A stretch of DNA of 30,647 nucleotides from a virus (IMGVR_UViG_3300032285_000995:1-30647); one strand, 5' to 3'; counted from the stretch's first letter, positions 14,682 through 24,178 are shown. A program made the numbers and translations. Notes: generated from the sequence alone by a model not told the origin.

Positions 14682-16052
14682 TTACCCCAAGAATCCGAAG
14701 TCTTTGAGAATAGATGAGGCAACCCTCGTCTTTTCTTCTTTGGCATTTTGTGTCATGTCCCACTTATCGCTACGACGTGCCATCTTCTTAGCATCGTATA
14801 AGTTAATTGGACGAACATTTCCTTTTTCATCTGTCTGGTTTAGCACCTGCTGAACAGTTGAATCATTGAGATCAACTTGGTTAACATTCATTTCCCATGT
14901 ATCAGCAATAGCACTTAACCAAGGATCAGCTGCTTGACGCAGTGTTTGACCTTGATCAATAAGGTTTGAAAGACCAGGAGCAAATGACTTTGCTCTCTTC
15001 TGTAGTTGATTATCTACATCTTCTGGGTTTAATGTTCCAGCGGTAAGACCCTTCATGCTGTTCTCAAACCAACTAGTAAACCCATCATTAGACATAGTCT
15101 GTGGGAAGCCGTAATCCCATGCTTGCTTATATAAACTTGAAGCTAATGTAGAAAGACTTCCGCTAAGGTTTGTGTATACAACCTTCTGGTCTGTATTAAT
15201 AGCACCAGTATGTGTGAAGTCAATTGCTGAAGCCATAAGACCCTGTAGGTATTTAGCATCATATGAAACAACCTTGCCGTCTTTAATAACAGATTGCTGC
15301 ATCATTTGCTCTGCGTATTTAATTGCATCTTGCGCTGTAATCTTTAAACCAGCAGCAGAAAACTTACTAACAATAGAGCTGGCATTTGCTTGCAAGTCTG
15401 CAGCAAATTGTCCTGGGTTTGTCTCACGAGCAAACTCATACTGACGCTGCTTATCTGTTTGATCACGCCACCAAGAAGATTCCTTAATGACCTGTTCTTG
15501 TAGGTAAGGGTCTGTAATCATTGGTTGACCATTAGCACCAAGGATGCGCTCTAGCGCAGCCTTAAGTGATGGGTTGTTTGCAATGATTGCTGCAGCAATA
15601 CCATATTGCTTTGCAAGTTGAGCCAAAGAAAAAGTATCTTTAGTTTGTGGAGTAGATGTACTTAGACCAGATGAATCTGGTACTTGTGAACCAGGTGCTA
15701 CATATGGAGTTCCATCATTGTATGGATTTCCATCCCCATTTGTATCCAAAGGATTTGTCGGAGTACTTGGATTAGTAGGGTTAGTAGGATTAGTTGGGTT
15801 AGTTGTTGTATCGGCTGGCTTATATACCTGACCAGCGATGGTCATTGGCTGGCTAAATGTAGTTGATGATGTCTTAGCTGTAGACTTTGCTGGAGTTAAA
15901 TTAATCTTTGTGCCAGAAAATATTGTGCTTCCACCGTTGTACTTTGGATTGGTGGTAAGAGTTGGGTTAGCTTTCTTCAAAGCAGAAACAGTTGTGTTGT
16001 TAGCCTTAGCAATAGAACTTAGGGTGTCACCCTTTTTAACAATGTATGCCAT
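14682..16052 (-). CDS. Internal virion protein with N-terminal LysM domain
   Basis: This is a 456-aa protein. Residues 1-52 form a LysM domain (YIVKKGDTLSSIAKANNTTV, ANPTL, KYNGGSTIFSGTKINL), the peptidoglycan-binding fold. A Thr/Pro linker (residues ~90-115, NPTNPTNPTNPSTPTNP) follows, with an Asp/Asn-rich stretch (DTNGDGNPYNDG) that looks calcium-loop-like. The remaining ~310 residues are helical (LAQLAKQYGIAAAIIANNP, ITAQDAIKYAEQMM, SLSTLASSLYKQAW). It starts at TAATG overlapping the gene upstream. A wall-binding domain on a protein in the ejection block suggests it contacts the cell wall during DNA entry. LysM is clear; the rest is inference. Confidence 0.7.
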   Translation of the reverse strand: MAYIVKKGDTLSSIAKANNTTVSALKKANPTLTTNPKYNGGSTIFSGTKINLTPAKSTAKTSSTTFSQPMTIAGQVYKPADTTTNPTNPTNPTNPSTPTNPLDTNGDGNPYNDGTPYVAPGSQVPDSSGLSTSTPQTKDTFSLAQLAKQYGIAAAIIANNPSLKAALERILGANGQPMITDPYLQEQVIKESSWWRDQTDKQRQYEFARETNPGQFAADLQANASSIVSKFSAAGLKITAQDAIKYAEQMMQQSVIKDGKVVSYDAKYLQGLMASAIDFTHTGAINTDQKVVYTNLSGSLSTLASSLYKQAWDYGFPQTMSNDGFTSWFENSMKGLTAGTLNPEDVDNQLQKRAKSFAPGLSNLIDQGQTLRQAADPWLSAIADTWEMNVNQVDLNDSTVQQVLNQTDEKGNVRPINLYDAKKMARRSDKWDMTQNAKEEKTRVASSILKDFGFLG

Positions 16053-16945
16053 TACTGTACTACCTTGCCAATCGCTGTACGATCAGGTCCGATAAGACCG
16101 TCAACTATCTTTAAGAAATCTTTTGCAGCAAATGACTCTGCGTAGTCTGGAAGACTGCGAGCAAAGTTCTGTGCAAATAATTCTGGGTCAAAGCCAGTGG
16201 TTGATACAGCAGATGTATTACTTACATCTGCTGCTGTAGTTCCCTTGCCACCAACAGGTGTGGCTTTGCCAGCAACCGTTGTAGTGGTTGAGTTATAAGT
16301 AGCTGGTTCCAATTTAGCTTTTGCATTAGCAGCCTTAAGGTATGCTGCTGTTTCAGCAGAAGAGGCTTCACGACCAAGCTCGCTCTTTATCTTCTTGTTA
16401 ATAGTATTGCCAGCATCAGATGCGCTGTACTGTGTAACAGTAGATGTATTGCTTACGCTTGTTCCGTACTTAGATGCAGTTGCAGCTGACGCATAGTCAG
16501 ATGGTTGCATCAATGAGAAGTAATCTGTTGGATTGCTTGAAGCATTAGATCCTAAAGACTGTGTCCAATCAACAGCATCATTCCATGCTGACTGCCATTT
16601 CTTTTCTGGAATACCAAGTTTAATTAAATTGCCAGTAATTTCCTTATACAAAGCGGGATTGTTAGTCTTAAGAAATTTAAACCAAGACTTTGCTTCATCT
16701 GGTGAAGCACCGCGTTGAACTCCAGGAAGTTGAATAGTTGAAATAGTTGGATTAAACGATGGGTTTGGATCTGAAGTAGACTTGCTTGTTGTTTTAGAAG
16801 AAGTCTTAGATGTAGAAGTTGCCTTTGGCTTAGGTGTTACTGTTGGCTTAGGAGTTACCTTTGGCTTAACAGTTGGCTTAGGTGTTGGCTTTGGAGCTGT
16901 TGTCGCCTTTGGTTTTGGCGTTGTTGTTGGTTTAGGTGAAGCCAT
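16052..16945 (-). CDS. Putative virion protein with Pro/Lys/Thr-repeat N-terminus
   Basis: This 297-aa protein is read from ATG 16945, which overlaps the previous stop at TAATG. A start at 16996 would add 17 residues that only translate the end of the large gene in another frame. Residues 4-50 are a TPKPK / PKPT repeat. Then comes a Ser/Thr/Lys linker (TSKTSSKTTSKST) and a helical domain (DEAKSWFKFLKTNNPALYKE, WQSAWNDAVDWTQSLG) ending AKDFLKIVDGLIGPDRTA. The basic proline-rich arm could bind DNA or span the wall. Neighbours are the ejection-type proteins. No family is recognised. Confidence 0.55.
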   Translation of the reverse strand: MASPKPTTTPKPKATTAPKPTPKPTVKPKVTPKPTVTPKPKATSTSKTSSKTTSKSTSDPNPSFNPTISTIQLPGVQRGASPDEAKSWFKFLKTNNPALYKEITGNLIKLGIPEKKWQSAWNDAVDWTQSLGSNASSNPTDYFSLMQPSDYASAATASKYGTSVSNTSTVTQYSASDAGNTINKKIKSELGREASSAETAAYLKAANAKAKLEPATYNSTTTTVAGKATPVGGKGTTAADVSNTSAVSTTGFDPELFAQNFARSLPDYAESFAAKDFLKIVDGLIGPDRTAIGKVVQ

Positions 16946-19900
16946 TATCCAACTACCTTTCCTGTATCTAACTCGGGCATCGCTTGATCCAACCAACGTT
17001 TAGCAAATGCTCCGAACTCATCAGATGCATACTGCACATAGTTGTAATGGAATTGAGAGAACTGAGCCTTAAGGTCGTATTGACGCTGAGGGCTGTTCAT
17101 ATTTGTGTTATATAAGTCGTAGAACTTTTGAGCTTGTGAAGCCCAGTAGGCAATCTCTTGCCACTTGACGCCCTGCTTATCAGCATGAGCTCTCCACTTT
17201 GGATCATTTGCAATCTGAATGATTGCTGGCAATGTCTGCTTTTCAAAGTCTTTACGAGCACCATTGCGATCAGTTTCCCATCCTGGGAACTGATCAATGA
17301 TTGCATTTGTCATTCTTTCAACTTCATCCGCAATACCAGTTGTTTTGTAGCGAACTTCTGATGTTGACTTAATGCCATATTGATACATCATTGAGTCACG
17401 CCAGTTAGCTACTTTATTCCAGTCAGCCCAACCACGACGCGCTTCGACTTCTTGACGAAGTTCAATGTCTGTCTTCTTGGTTGTAAGTGGTGTCAAAGAT
17501 CCTGGATAGTTAAGACTCTTATAGATTGCTGCAATCTCAGTTGAATAATCAGTTGCAATATCTCCGTATCCAGCAGATAACATCTGTGCATACTTAGGAT
17601 TAGATCGACCAAGCTTTGTAAGAATCTCTGGGTTGTTACGAAGCATCTTGATGTCATCGTATGTTGCTGCAACACCAGCAATATTTTTTTGGTTTGAACC
17701 AATCAAAGCAATAGAGTCAATACCCCACTCAGCAGCCATTTGCTGCTCAGCCTTGTTGTAATCTCCGCCGTTTTCTTTAAGAAGCATGGCGTAATACTCT
17801 GTAGCTGCACGAGTTACTGGATCAAATGTAGTTGCAATTGGTGCAAAGAACTGAGTCACAGCACGGATGAATGACATATTGCCAGCAGCTTTGGCTGCCA
17901 TCTCCATAGTTGGAGGTTCTCCAATACGTCCTTCACGATCCCATTGTGAGTATGCAACTCGGAAGTTTGTAAAGACTTCATCAACAAATCGATCGCTTTT
18001 GCCTACGCCAATTGCATCAAGCACTTGCTTGATACCAGGAAGCATCTTGCCAGAATCAACTAAAGACTGAAGATAGCTAGGAACAACTGTATTCTTTACA
18101 GTTTCAATTAAGTTCTTTCCTTCAGTTGGATATCCACCATAAAGAATACTGTTGGTATAAACATCATCACCAAAGAAGTTGCGTAAGTTCTTAGAAATAT
18201 CTTCACCATGCATAGACCATAGTCCGCCTGGCAAAGAGAATCCATTCTTAACTACTTCTGAAATTCCAACAGTTCCAAACCAAGACACGCTTGGATCAGC
18301 AACCATGAACTCCATCTGCTTTGGATTCCACTTAAGACCACCACCGCGCTTATCAGTGTAGGGAAGTAACGCATCCTTTGCCCAACCTGGAAGGTTGTTT
18401 CCAAAAGGAATTGGGTACTTAATGCTTACTTGTGTTCCAGCTGGGACATCAGCCATGCTGCTGTATGTGTTGCCATCTTTATCCTCGTAGGGATTAAAAT
18501 TAGCAAGACCATTAGCTACGCTGTTATACCAATAAGCATTCATTGGGTTTTTAGCCATAAGTCGCAAAGCAACTGCCTGGCTATTAAAGAAAGCAAGTGG
18601 GAAGCTCATTGCATAACGCGCTGCGTACATACCATTGGTAAGGCGACGTGATGAATAAAGCGTTTGTTCCACACGTGTCAACGCATTTCGGTATGCGATC
18701 TGACGTAGTTGATTATTGACAACTGCGTCGGTTACATCCATGCCAGAACGTTGTGCTGCGTTAATTAAAGTCTTTAACTCATCTCGAGTATAAGATAAGA
18801 ACATTGGGTTGCGAACCATACGAGTTTCGGTCGCAGATAGAATCTTCCATCCTGCATCAAGAACTCCAGTTACTCCAGCAACTGCACGTTCGTACTTATT
18901 AAGATCATTAAGATTGATGTTTGGTCCATCAATTGTTTCAGGAAGATCTGGACGATTCTTGAGAAGTGTTTCTACTTCCTGTACGGTTACTGGACGCTCA
19001 AGAATTACATCACGTAATTCTTGGCTTGGATACATGGAGCGAAGTTTGTCTCCTGTTTGTGCAATCCATGCAGAGTATTCGTCTTGGCTTAACTCATGAC
19101 CAGCACGAGATGACATACGACGACGATATTCTTTTCCAGCATCCCCAGTGTATAACCACTTAAGAACAGATTGATCTGACTCACCGCGCATGATCATGCC
19201 TAGTGGCATGTCAAGTTCGTTACGAATCTGTCGGTTAGCAATATGAGCCAATGCGTTCCAATAAGGCTTGCCTTCTGAACGACGAATGGTTACAAATCGT
19301 GAACCTTCTGCACGAAGACGACGACCATACTCAGACTGCATAGCAGTGCTATAGAAGTTCTGGGCTGAATCAACTTCAGACATGTATGCATTTGCACCAC
19401 GGATGTTTGGATCAGCAAGACCAGCAATCTTATATTCTTTACCGTTAACTGTAATTGTTTCGGCATCTTGACCAAGGTGTTTGCGCTGAGCAAGCTTTCC
19501 TTGATAGATGGCACTGTCTTTAATCTTAGCTCGGTGCTTTTCGATTACAGTTGAAATACCCTGCACTCGCTCACCTGTACGTGCAAGCTGATTCTCTGCC
19601 TCATAAAAAAGTTTTTGTGCTTCATAAAGAGCATAATCTGCTTGGTGCATTGCAGCTTCTGCGGAAGCTTTAGCTGAACCGCTAGCTTTTTGAGCTGCTG
19701 CTGCAGCCTTAGCCTGTGTATTGCGAGCTGCTTGCCAAGCTTTCTCAGCTTGGTCAAAAGTCTTTTGTGCATCTTCCCACGGAAGAATTGCTTTATTAAG
19801 ATCTGCTCCAAGAATATCCATCTGCTTCATGATGTCTTTTTCTGCACGACGTGCAGCTGCACCAGCAGTACCAGGAACGTATCGCTTTAGCGATTCGTTG

Positions 19901-21936
19901 CGTAGTGATTGATTATGGATAATGTTCTTTACACCTGGAACTGCATTACCGATAAGTTCTGTAGATTCCATAGCCATAGAACCACGAGCAAATGGATCAA
20001 CCATTGAGTTCTTAGGAATGTATGCAAAACGAAGCAAGTTCAAGTTATTAAACACCATGTTGGCTGTATCTAAGAATGAACCTACGCCCATGGCAGCTTG
20101 AGAAAGTTTTGCCATGTTGAGATCTTCTCTTGCAATTGGTGATACACCCTTAGCAAGACGATCTACGTTTCGAATAACTTCATTCTCAAGGCGACCAAAG
20201 TCAAGCATTGGAACTGTCTGTGCTTCATTAGATACAGACCAGAAGTTAGATACGTTCAGTACACCATCTTCATCAGGGATCAAACCATTCTTAACAGCGT
20301 ACTGTTGAAGAGTCTGACGACGTTGAGAAGTTCCTACGTGCCAGCGTGTAATCTGGTCAACGGCTTCTTTTGATGTACGAATGTCACCAACGGCTGACAC
20401 CTTGTAGTGATTAGCCATGTATGTCATGACATTCTTTTCAATGTTGGCTAATGCAATGGCACGTTGTGTGTCATCTTGTGCAGCCATAAACTTTTCTACT
20501 TGGTCGCGCTTGAACTTCATACCTTCTGGTGTACGAAGCATGCGTAAGCGGTTCAAATCTGATAGAAGATCAGAAGAAGCTTCGAACTTACGTGGGTTTG
20601 AAATATTAATATGACCTTGTGGTCGACCTGATCCAGCCCATGAAATTAATCTGACGGCACGATCGTACGCTTCTGACTGGTAGACCTGAGTCTTCCAACC
20701 TTCTCCACCATCTTTGCCAAATAACTTTACATCTCCATACTTTGCTTGCAAAGCAAGCTTCTTTTTCTGAAGACCAATGTTTTCTAGCGCACCAAAACGT
20801 CCAGGCTGGTAACTTTCTACCACACCGCTTGTAACCTTTGACTTAAAATCGTCAAGTGCTGCAGCAAATTTAGGATCCGATGCTTTCTTTCCATCAATGA
20901 TTGCTTGATAACGCGCAGTCATATTTGGCTCAAGAGTATCTAGGTGAATCTTTGACCAATCATCAATTGGATCAAACTTATTAATACCATAATTATCAAG
21001 ATGGTCAGCAACTAATGGCTTTGATTTAAATAAAGCATCAAATGCCTGAGCATCTCCACGTTCAGCCTTAAGATAATTTGCTACGTCAGCATGATTATCA
21101 AGACGAGAAAGGATTGTTGCTGTACGACCAGGGTTAGATGTCTCAGAAACCAAAGGATTGCTAGCAAGCTTGGTTAGATTTGTCTCTTTAACAGCATCGT
21201 CAATCAGGACTGCAAGTCCTGACGGTGCTGGAGTACCATCTTTAGCTTCTGCCCATGCAACAGCCTCGTCAGCCTTAGCTTTAAAGGTGTTCATGTCTTT
21301 GATTGTGACGATCTTCTTTGCGCCTACAACTTTTGTTGTTGCAGCTTTGGTTGCAGAACCTACGCCCTTAGTTCCAAGCGCAGCAATTGCTAGATCAGTA
21401 CCGCCTGATGCAATGATTCCAGTCCATTCATCACGGAATGCTTTGTTTCTTTGCACATCATCAAAGATGTCAAAGTTCTTATCAGCAAACTTTGGTGTGA
21501 TTTGATCTGGAAGAAAGCCAAGACCTTGACCAACAGTTGTTGCAACTGCTTGACCCATTGAAATCTTCTTGGCTTGTTCTTTTGCAAACTTAAAACTCTT
21601 AGCAACTCCACTAATGCCTTCATGTGGGTGCTGTTTCATTGCTTCTACGGTAAGAACGCCAGTAGATATACCTTGAGTAACAGGTTGAATAACGCGCTTG
21701 TTAAGGTTTTCCATTACGCGTAACGCTGGATTCAAAAAGAATCCAGTTACAGAGTTCTTTTGACCCGCCTTTATAGCACCTGCTACTTTAGGAACAATAG
21801 CTTTTTCAATGCCACCAACTTTGTCGTTAGCAAATGTTTGCTTCTGAAAGTTTTCTACCTTGCTAAAGGTAGGTCCTGGTGCTGTCTGTGAAATTTGGCT
21901 GTTCCATACAGACCAATCAAGCTTGTTGTCCGCCAT
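16945..21936 (-). CDS. Giant internal virion (ejection) protein, 1663 aa
   Basis: This is the largest gene of the window. The sequence is almost all helical. Early parts carry FLNPALRVMENLNKRVIQPV, and GLGFLPDQITPKFADKNFD. A long coiled coil with Ala/Lys/Gln lies near residues 740-815 (AKAAAAAQKASGSAKASAEA). At about 1050-1200 lie NPMFLSYTRDELKTLINAAQ and YAMSFPLAFFNSQAVALRLM, the RNP-F and FP-aFF-A-a-R blocks I know from very large phage core or polyvalent proteins. No lytic transglycosylase or nuclease motif was found by eye. In T7-like phages, proteins of similar length are ejected and form a trans-envelope channel. That role is inferred here from size, helicity and place. A minicluster of small genes precedes it, with GGAGG 9 nt before the ATG. 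Confidence 0.65.
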   Translation of the reverse strand: MADNKLDWSVWNSQISQTAPGPTFSKVENFQKQTFANDKVGGIEKAIVPKVAGAIKAGQKNSVTGFFLNPALRVMENLNKRVIQPVTQGISTGVLTVEAMKQHPHEGISGVAKSFKFAKEQAKKISMGQAVATTVGQGLGFLPDQITPKFADKNFDIFDDVQRNKAFRDEWTGIIASGGTDLAIAALGTKGVGSATKAATTKVVGAKKIVTIKDMNTFKAKADEAVAWAEAKDGTPAPSGLAVLIDDAVKETNLTKLASNPLVSETSNPGRTATILSRLDNHADVANYLKAERGDAQAFDALFKSKPLVADHLDNYGINKFDPIDDWSKIHLDTLEPNMTARYQAIIDGKKASDPKFAAALDDFKSKVTSGVVESYQPGRFGALENIGLQKKKLALQAKYGDVKLFGKDGGEGWKTQVYQSEAYDRAVRLISWAGSGRPQGHINISNPRKFEASSDLLSDLNRLRMLRTPEGMKFKRDQVEKFMAAQDDTQRAIALANIEKNVMTYMANHYKVSAVGDIRTSKEAVDQITRWHVGTSQRRQTLQQYAVKNGLIPDEDGVLNVSNFWSVSNEAQTVPMLDFGRLENEVIRNVDRLAKGVSPIAREDLNMAKLSQAAMGVGSFLDTANMVFNNLNLLRFAYIPKNSMVDPFARGSMAMESTELIGNAVPGVKNIIHNQSLRNESLKRYVPGTAGAAARRAEKDIMKQMDILGADLNKAILPWEDAQKTFDQAEKAWQAARNTQAKAAAAAQKASGSAKASAEAAMHQADYALYEAQKLFYEAENQLARTGERVQGISTVIEKHRAKIKDSAIYQGKLAQRKHLGQDAETITVNGKEYKIAGLADPNIRGANAYMSEVDSAQNFYSTAMQSEYGRRLRAEGSRFVTIRRSEGKPYWNALAHIANRQIRNELDMPLGMIMRGESDQSVLKWLYTGDAGKEYRRRMSSRAGHELSQDEYSAWIAQTGDKLRSMYPSQELRDVILERPVTVQEVETLLKNRPDLPETIDGPNINLNDLNKYERAVAGVTGVLDAGWKILSATETRMVRNPMFLSYTRDELKTLINAAQRSGMDVTDAVVNNQLRQIAYRNALTRVEQTLYSSRRLTNGMYAARYAMSFPLAFFNSQAVALRLMAKNPMNAYWYNSVANGLANFNPYEDKDGNTYSSMADVPAGTQVSIKYPIPFGNNLPGWAKDALLPYTDKRGGGLKWNPKQMEFMVADPSVSWFGTVGISEVVKNGFSLPGGLWSMHGEDISKNLRNFFGDDVYTNSILYGGYPTEGKNLIETVKNTVVPSYLQSLVDSGKMLPGIKQVLDAIGVGKSDRFVDEVFTNFRVAYSQWDREGRIGEPPTMEMAAKAAGNMSFIRAVTQFFAPIATTFDPVTRAATEYYAMLLKENGGDYNKAEQQMAAEWGIDSIALIGSNQKNIAGVAATYDDIKMLRNNPEILTKLGRSNPKYAQMLSAGYGDIATDYSTEIAAIYKSLNYPGSLTPLTTKKTDIELRQEVEARRGWADWNKVANWRDSMMYQYGIKSTSEVRYKTTGIADEVERMTNAIIDQFPGWETDRNGARKDFEKQTLPAIIQIANDPKWRAHADKQGVKWQEIAYWASQAQKFYDLYNTNMNSPQRQYDLKAQFSQFHYNYVQYASDEFGAFAKRWLDQAMPELDTGKVVG

Positions 21937-22090
21937 TTGGTGCAGCCTCCTCTCGAGTCGTCAACTCCTGTAGTAATGAAATACGATCAGCGTCGGACTC
22001 GAAAGGTAATCGGGCTAAATCCCAAGCAACTGGAGCCATATCGAATCCCAAGAATTCGAGATTTTGCTCGAACTTCTTAAGAACTTTCAT
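21917..22090 (-). CDS. Small acidic protein ahead of the giant ejection protein (57 aa)
   Basis: ATG 22090 overlaps the stop of the upstream gene (ATGA). The TGA at 21917-21919 lies 20 nt inside the giant gene, and this ORF contains the giant gene's GGAGG ribosome-binding site. The product begins MKVLKKFEQNLEFLGFDMAP, then PVAWDLARLPFESDADR and QELTTREEAAPNGG. No family is recognised. It could be an assembly partner of the large protein. Coupling on both sides supports a real gene. Confidence 0.6.
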   Translation of the reverse strand: MKVLKKFEQNLEFLGFDMAPVAWDLARLPFESDADRISLLQELTTREEAAPNGGQQA

Positions 22091-22506
22091 TCAGTCTGAC
22101 TCCGTAGGTAGTTAACAAATGCTTTCATAGTTCCACTTGATTGTGGAGAATCCGCGAATTGCGCCATTAATGGCATGTATTTAGCAATAGTAGAAAGATC
22201 TTGCAATTGAACATCAATTGGGCTTTGCATTCCAAGGATGTCTCGACCTGGTCCTGGACCAGCGTCGACACCAGCAGTTACTGGTTCATTAGGACGTCCT
22301 GTTGGCGCACTTAATGGAACGACGTTAGCCATTGGATTAGGTGTTTTAGCCATTGGTGCTGCAGCTTCTTGCTGCATAAATTGCTGTTGCTCACCATAAG
22401 CAGGGTTAGGCAAACGCTTTATCCCCTGCTTTGGTGGAAGGTCAGTACGCTTAGTCAGCTTACCTGGTCCAGCAACCGCTCCAGGGTTTGGTTGCATCAT
22501 TGACAT
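22087..22506 (-). CDS. Pro/Gln-rich hypothetical virion-region protein
   Basis: This 139-aa protein has a disordered, Pro/Gly/Gln/Met-rich front (QPNPGAVAGPGKLTKR, PAYGEQQQFMQQEAAAP) and a short helical end (LQDLSTIAKYMPLMAQFADS). The start ATG 22506 follows ATAGGTAAC and lies 7 nt after the LysM-gene stop. No domain is recognised. It may be a small core or portal-associated protein, judged only from its neighbours. Confidence 0.6.
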   Translation of the reverse strand: MSMMQPNPGAVAGPGKLTKRTDLPPKQGIKRLPNPAYGEQQQFMQQEAAAPMAKTPNPMANVVPLSAPTGRPNEPVTAGVDAGPGPGRDILGMQSPIDVQLQDLSTIAKYMPLMAQFADSPQSSGTMKAFVNYLRSQTE

Positions 22507-22513
22507 AAGTTAC

Positions 22514-24004
22514 CTATTTCTTAATTGTAGGGATCTTGACCTTTGTTCCTGACCAGATCATGTTGCCTTGCTTGTACTTGGCATTCTTTTTAAAGATTGG
22601 GTTTGCTGTGTGGATGTCATCAAGAGTTACACCCGCTGCCTTTGCGATACCTGAAAGAGTATCGCCCTTGGTTACACTGTATGTAGAACCTTGAGCTGGC
22701 TTAGATGTTGTACCACCTGCTGCAATATTAATATTTGCTTTAGATGATGACATATGCGATGGTGCAATAACCTTCTTGCCAGAAGCATTTGTTGATGTTG
22801 CTGGCTTAACTGTTGGCTTTGCAGTAGTTGCTGCCTTATCTTTCTTAGCTTGCAACTTAGCAATCTTTGCGTTGAGTTCATCCATACGCTCACGACGTGT
22901 CTTACCAACAAGACCAAATGTTGCAAGAGATGCAAGGTTTGCTGCATCGCCCTTCATTGCAGAGATTGGGTTCTTGTTGCTTCCCATGTTCTTATACTTA
23001 GGAGCTTGACCCTTAAGAGCAGCGTACTTATTCTCAAGACGCTGAATCTCTTTAAAGTCTTTTTCGGTTGAACCTTTAACTGCAGATACGGCTTCTGCTG
23101 CAAGTGATGTTACTACAGCACCCTTAGCAAACTTCTTTGTTCTTCCAAACTTCTTTACCTTATCGGCAACTGAAGCAACTGGCTTTGCTTCAACACGAGT
23201 TGATGCAACTTCTCCAGCTTTTGGACGCACAGCAACTTCCTTAGATGTTGAAGGTGCATTGGTGCGTGTTGATTGAACATACTTAGGCTTTGATACTTCA
23301 ACTGCCTTTGATGTAGGTTCTTTAAACAACTTTGGGTTAGCTGACTTAGCAGCCTCTGCTGGTGTCTTTCCCGCATCACGTGCTGCTTTGTATGCTGAAG
23401 GCTTTTCTGCTGGCTTGCCAGCAGCTTTTTCTTGAGCAAACAAAGCCTTGTTCATTGCAGACTTTGGCTTTACGCCTTGCTTGATAAGTTCATCGTAACG
23501 AGCCTTACCAGCAGCATTAAGTTCTTTACCTGCTGCGTATCCTTTAGTTGCAGGCTTGGCAGCTGGTTTTGCAGCTGGCTTCGCAGCAGTCTTTGCTGCC
23601 GTTGGTTTTGATGCGGCTTTCTTGACTGCTTTCGCAGGAGCAGCTTTCGGTGCAGACTTTGGTGTTGATGGTGTAGCACCTTTCTCTGGTGGATATAGAC
23701 CTTCTTCTCGCATCTGAGCTCTAAACTTTTCACGAGCTTGGCGACCTTCACGGTCAAATCTTTCTGCTGCAGTCTCTGTTGGCTTGCCAACGTTAATTGA
23801 CTTACCGTCTGGACCAGTAATGACTCCAGCACGTGATTCTTTAGATACCTCACGGAGAACTTGCTTATCTTCAGCAGTTAACTTACCTGTGATGTCCTTA
23901 CGACGTGCCTGAACCTTACCGCTAAACGCTGCCTTAGCATCAGCCTTGGCAGCCGAACGAGCCTGCTTAAACTTCTTTGGAGCTTTTGGTTTCTTGGCTG
24001 CCAT
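22514..24004 (-). CDS. Lys/Ala-rich (histone H1-like) protein with C-terminal LysM
   Basis: This is a 496-aa, very basic protein. Residues 1-60 are Lys/Ala-rich (KKPKAPKKFKQARSAAKADA). Residues 105-150 hold an H1-like Pro/Ala/Lys repeat (AAKPAAKPAAKPATKG). The middle has coiled-coil segments (EIQRLENKYAALKG, LNAKIAKLQAKKDKA). Residues about 440-496 are a LysM domain (YSVTKGDTLSGIAKAAGV, ANPIF, KYKQGNMIWSGTKVKI) closely alike to that of the 14682-16052 protein. A protein that could bind DNA at one end and peptidoglycan at the other fits a packaged, ejected virion protein; that function is inference. The start ATG has AAGGATAA just upstream. Confidence 0.7.
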   Translation of the reverse strand: MAAKKPKAPKKFKQARSAAKADAKAAFSGKVQARRKDITGKLTAEDKQVLREVSKESRAGVITGPDGKSINVGKPTETAAERFDREGRQAREKFRAQMREEGLYPPEKGATPSTPKSAPKAAPAKAVKKAASKPTAAKTAAKPAAKPAAKPATKGYAAGKELNAAGKARYDELIKQGVKPKSAMNKALFAQEKAAGKPAEKPSAYKAARDAGKTPAEAAKSANPKLFKEPTSKAVEVSKPKYVQSTRTNAPSTSKEVAVRPKAGEVASTRVEAKPVASVADKVKKFGRTKKFAKGAVVTSLAAEAVSAVKGSTEKDFKEIQRLENKYAALKGQAPKYKNMGSNKNPISAMKGDAANLASLATFGLVGKTRRERMDELNAKIAKLQAKKDKAATTAKPTVKPATSTNASGKKVIAPSHMSSSKANINIAAGGTTSKPAQGSTYSVTKGDTLSGIAKAAGVTLDDIHTANPIFKKNAKYKQGNMIWSGTKVKIPTIKK

Positions 24005-24013
24005 GGTTATCCT

Positions 24014-24169
24014 TTACTTAAGCTTGTTCTTGTTGCCCTTAATACCTTTTACGATAATGCCCTGCTTGACGTTTCCTGCGCCCATTGCCTTACCGCCAGG
24101 CTTACCCTTTGGTGTTACAGTTGTTGCGCCCATGATTGCCTTAGCTGGCTTTCCTTGCTTTCCGAACAT
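24014..24169 (-). CDS. Small Gly/Lys-rich basic protein (51 aa)
   Basis: ATG 24169 has a strong AAGGAGAAAC Shine-Dalgarno and lies just after the portal stop. The product begins MFGKQGKPAKAIMGATTVTP and continues KGKPGGKAMGAGNVKQ and IIVKGIKGNKN, with repeated GK pairs and no acidic residue. It is probably a DNA- or capsid-binding small virion protein, like the basic proteins near the capsid gene. No family is recognised. Confidence 0.6.
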   Translation of the reverse strand: MFGKQGKPAKAIMGATTVTPKGKPGGKAMGAGNVKQGIIVKGIKGNKNKLK

Positions 24170-24178
24170 TGTTTCTCC

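Noticed and set aside
16946-16996. Upstream extension of the Pro/Lys-repeat gene to 16996
   Set aside because: It only translates the end of the giant gene in another frame; ATG 16945 at TAATG is far better.
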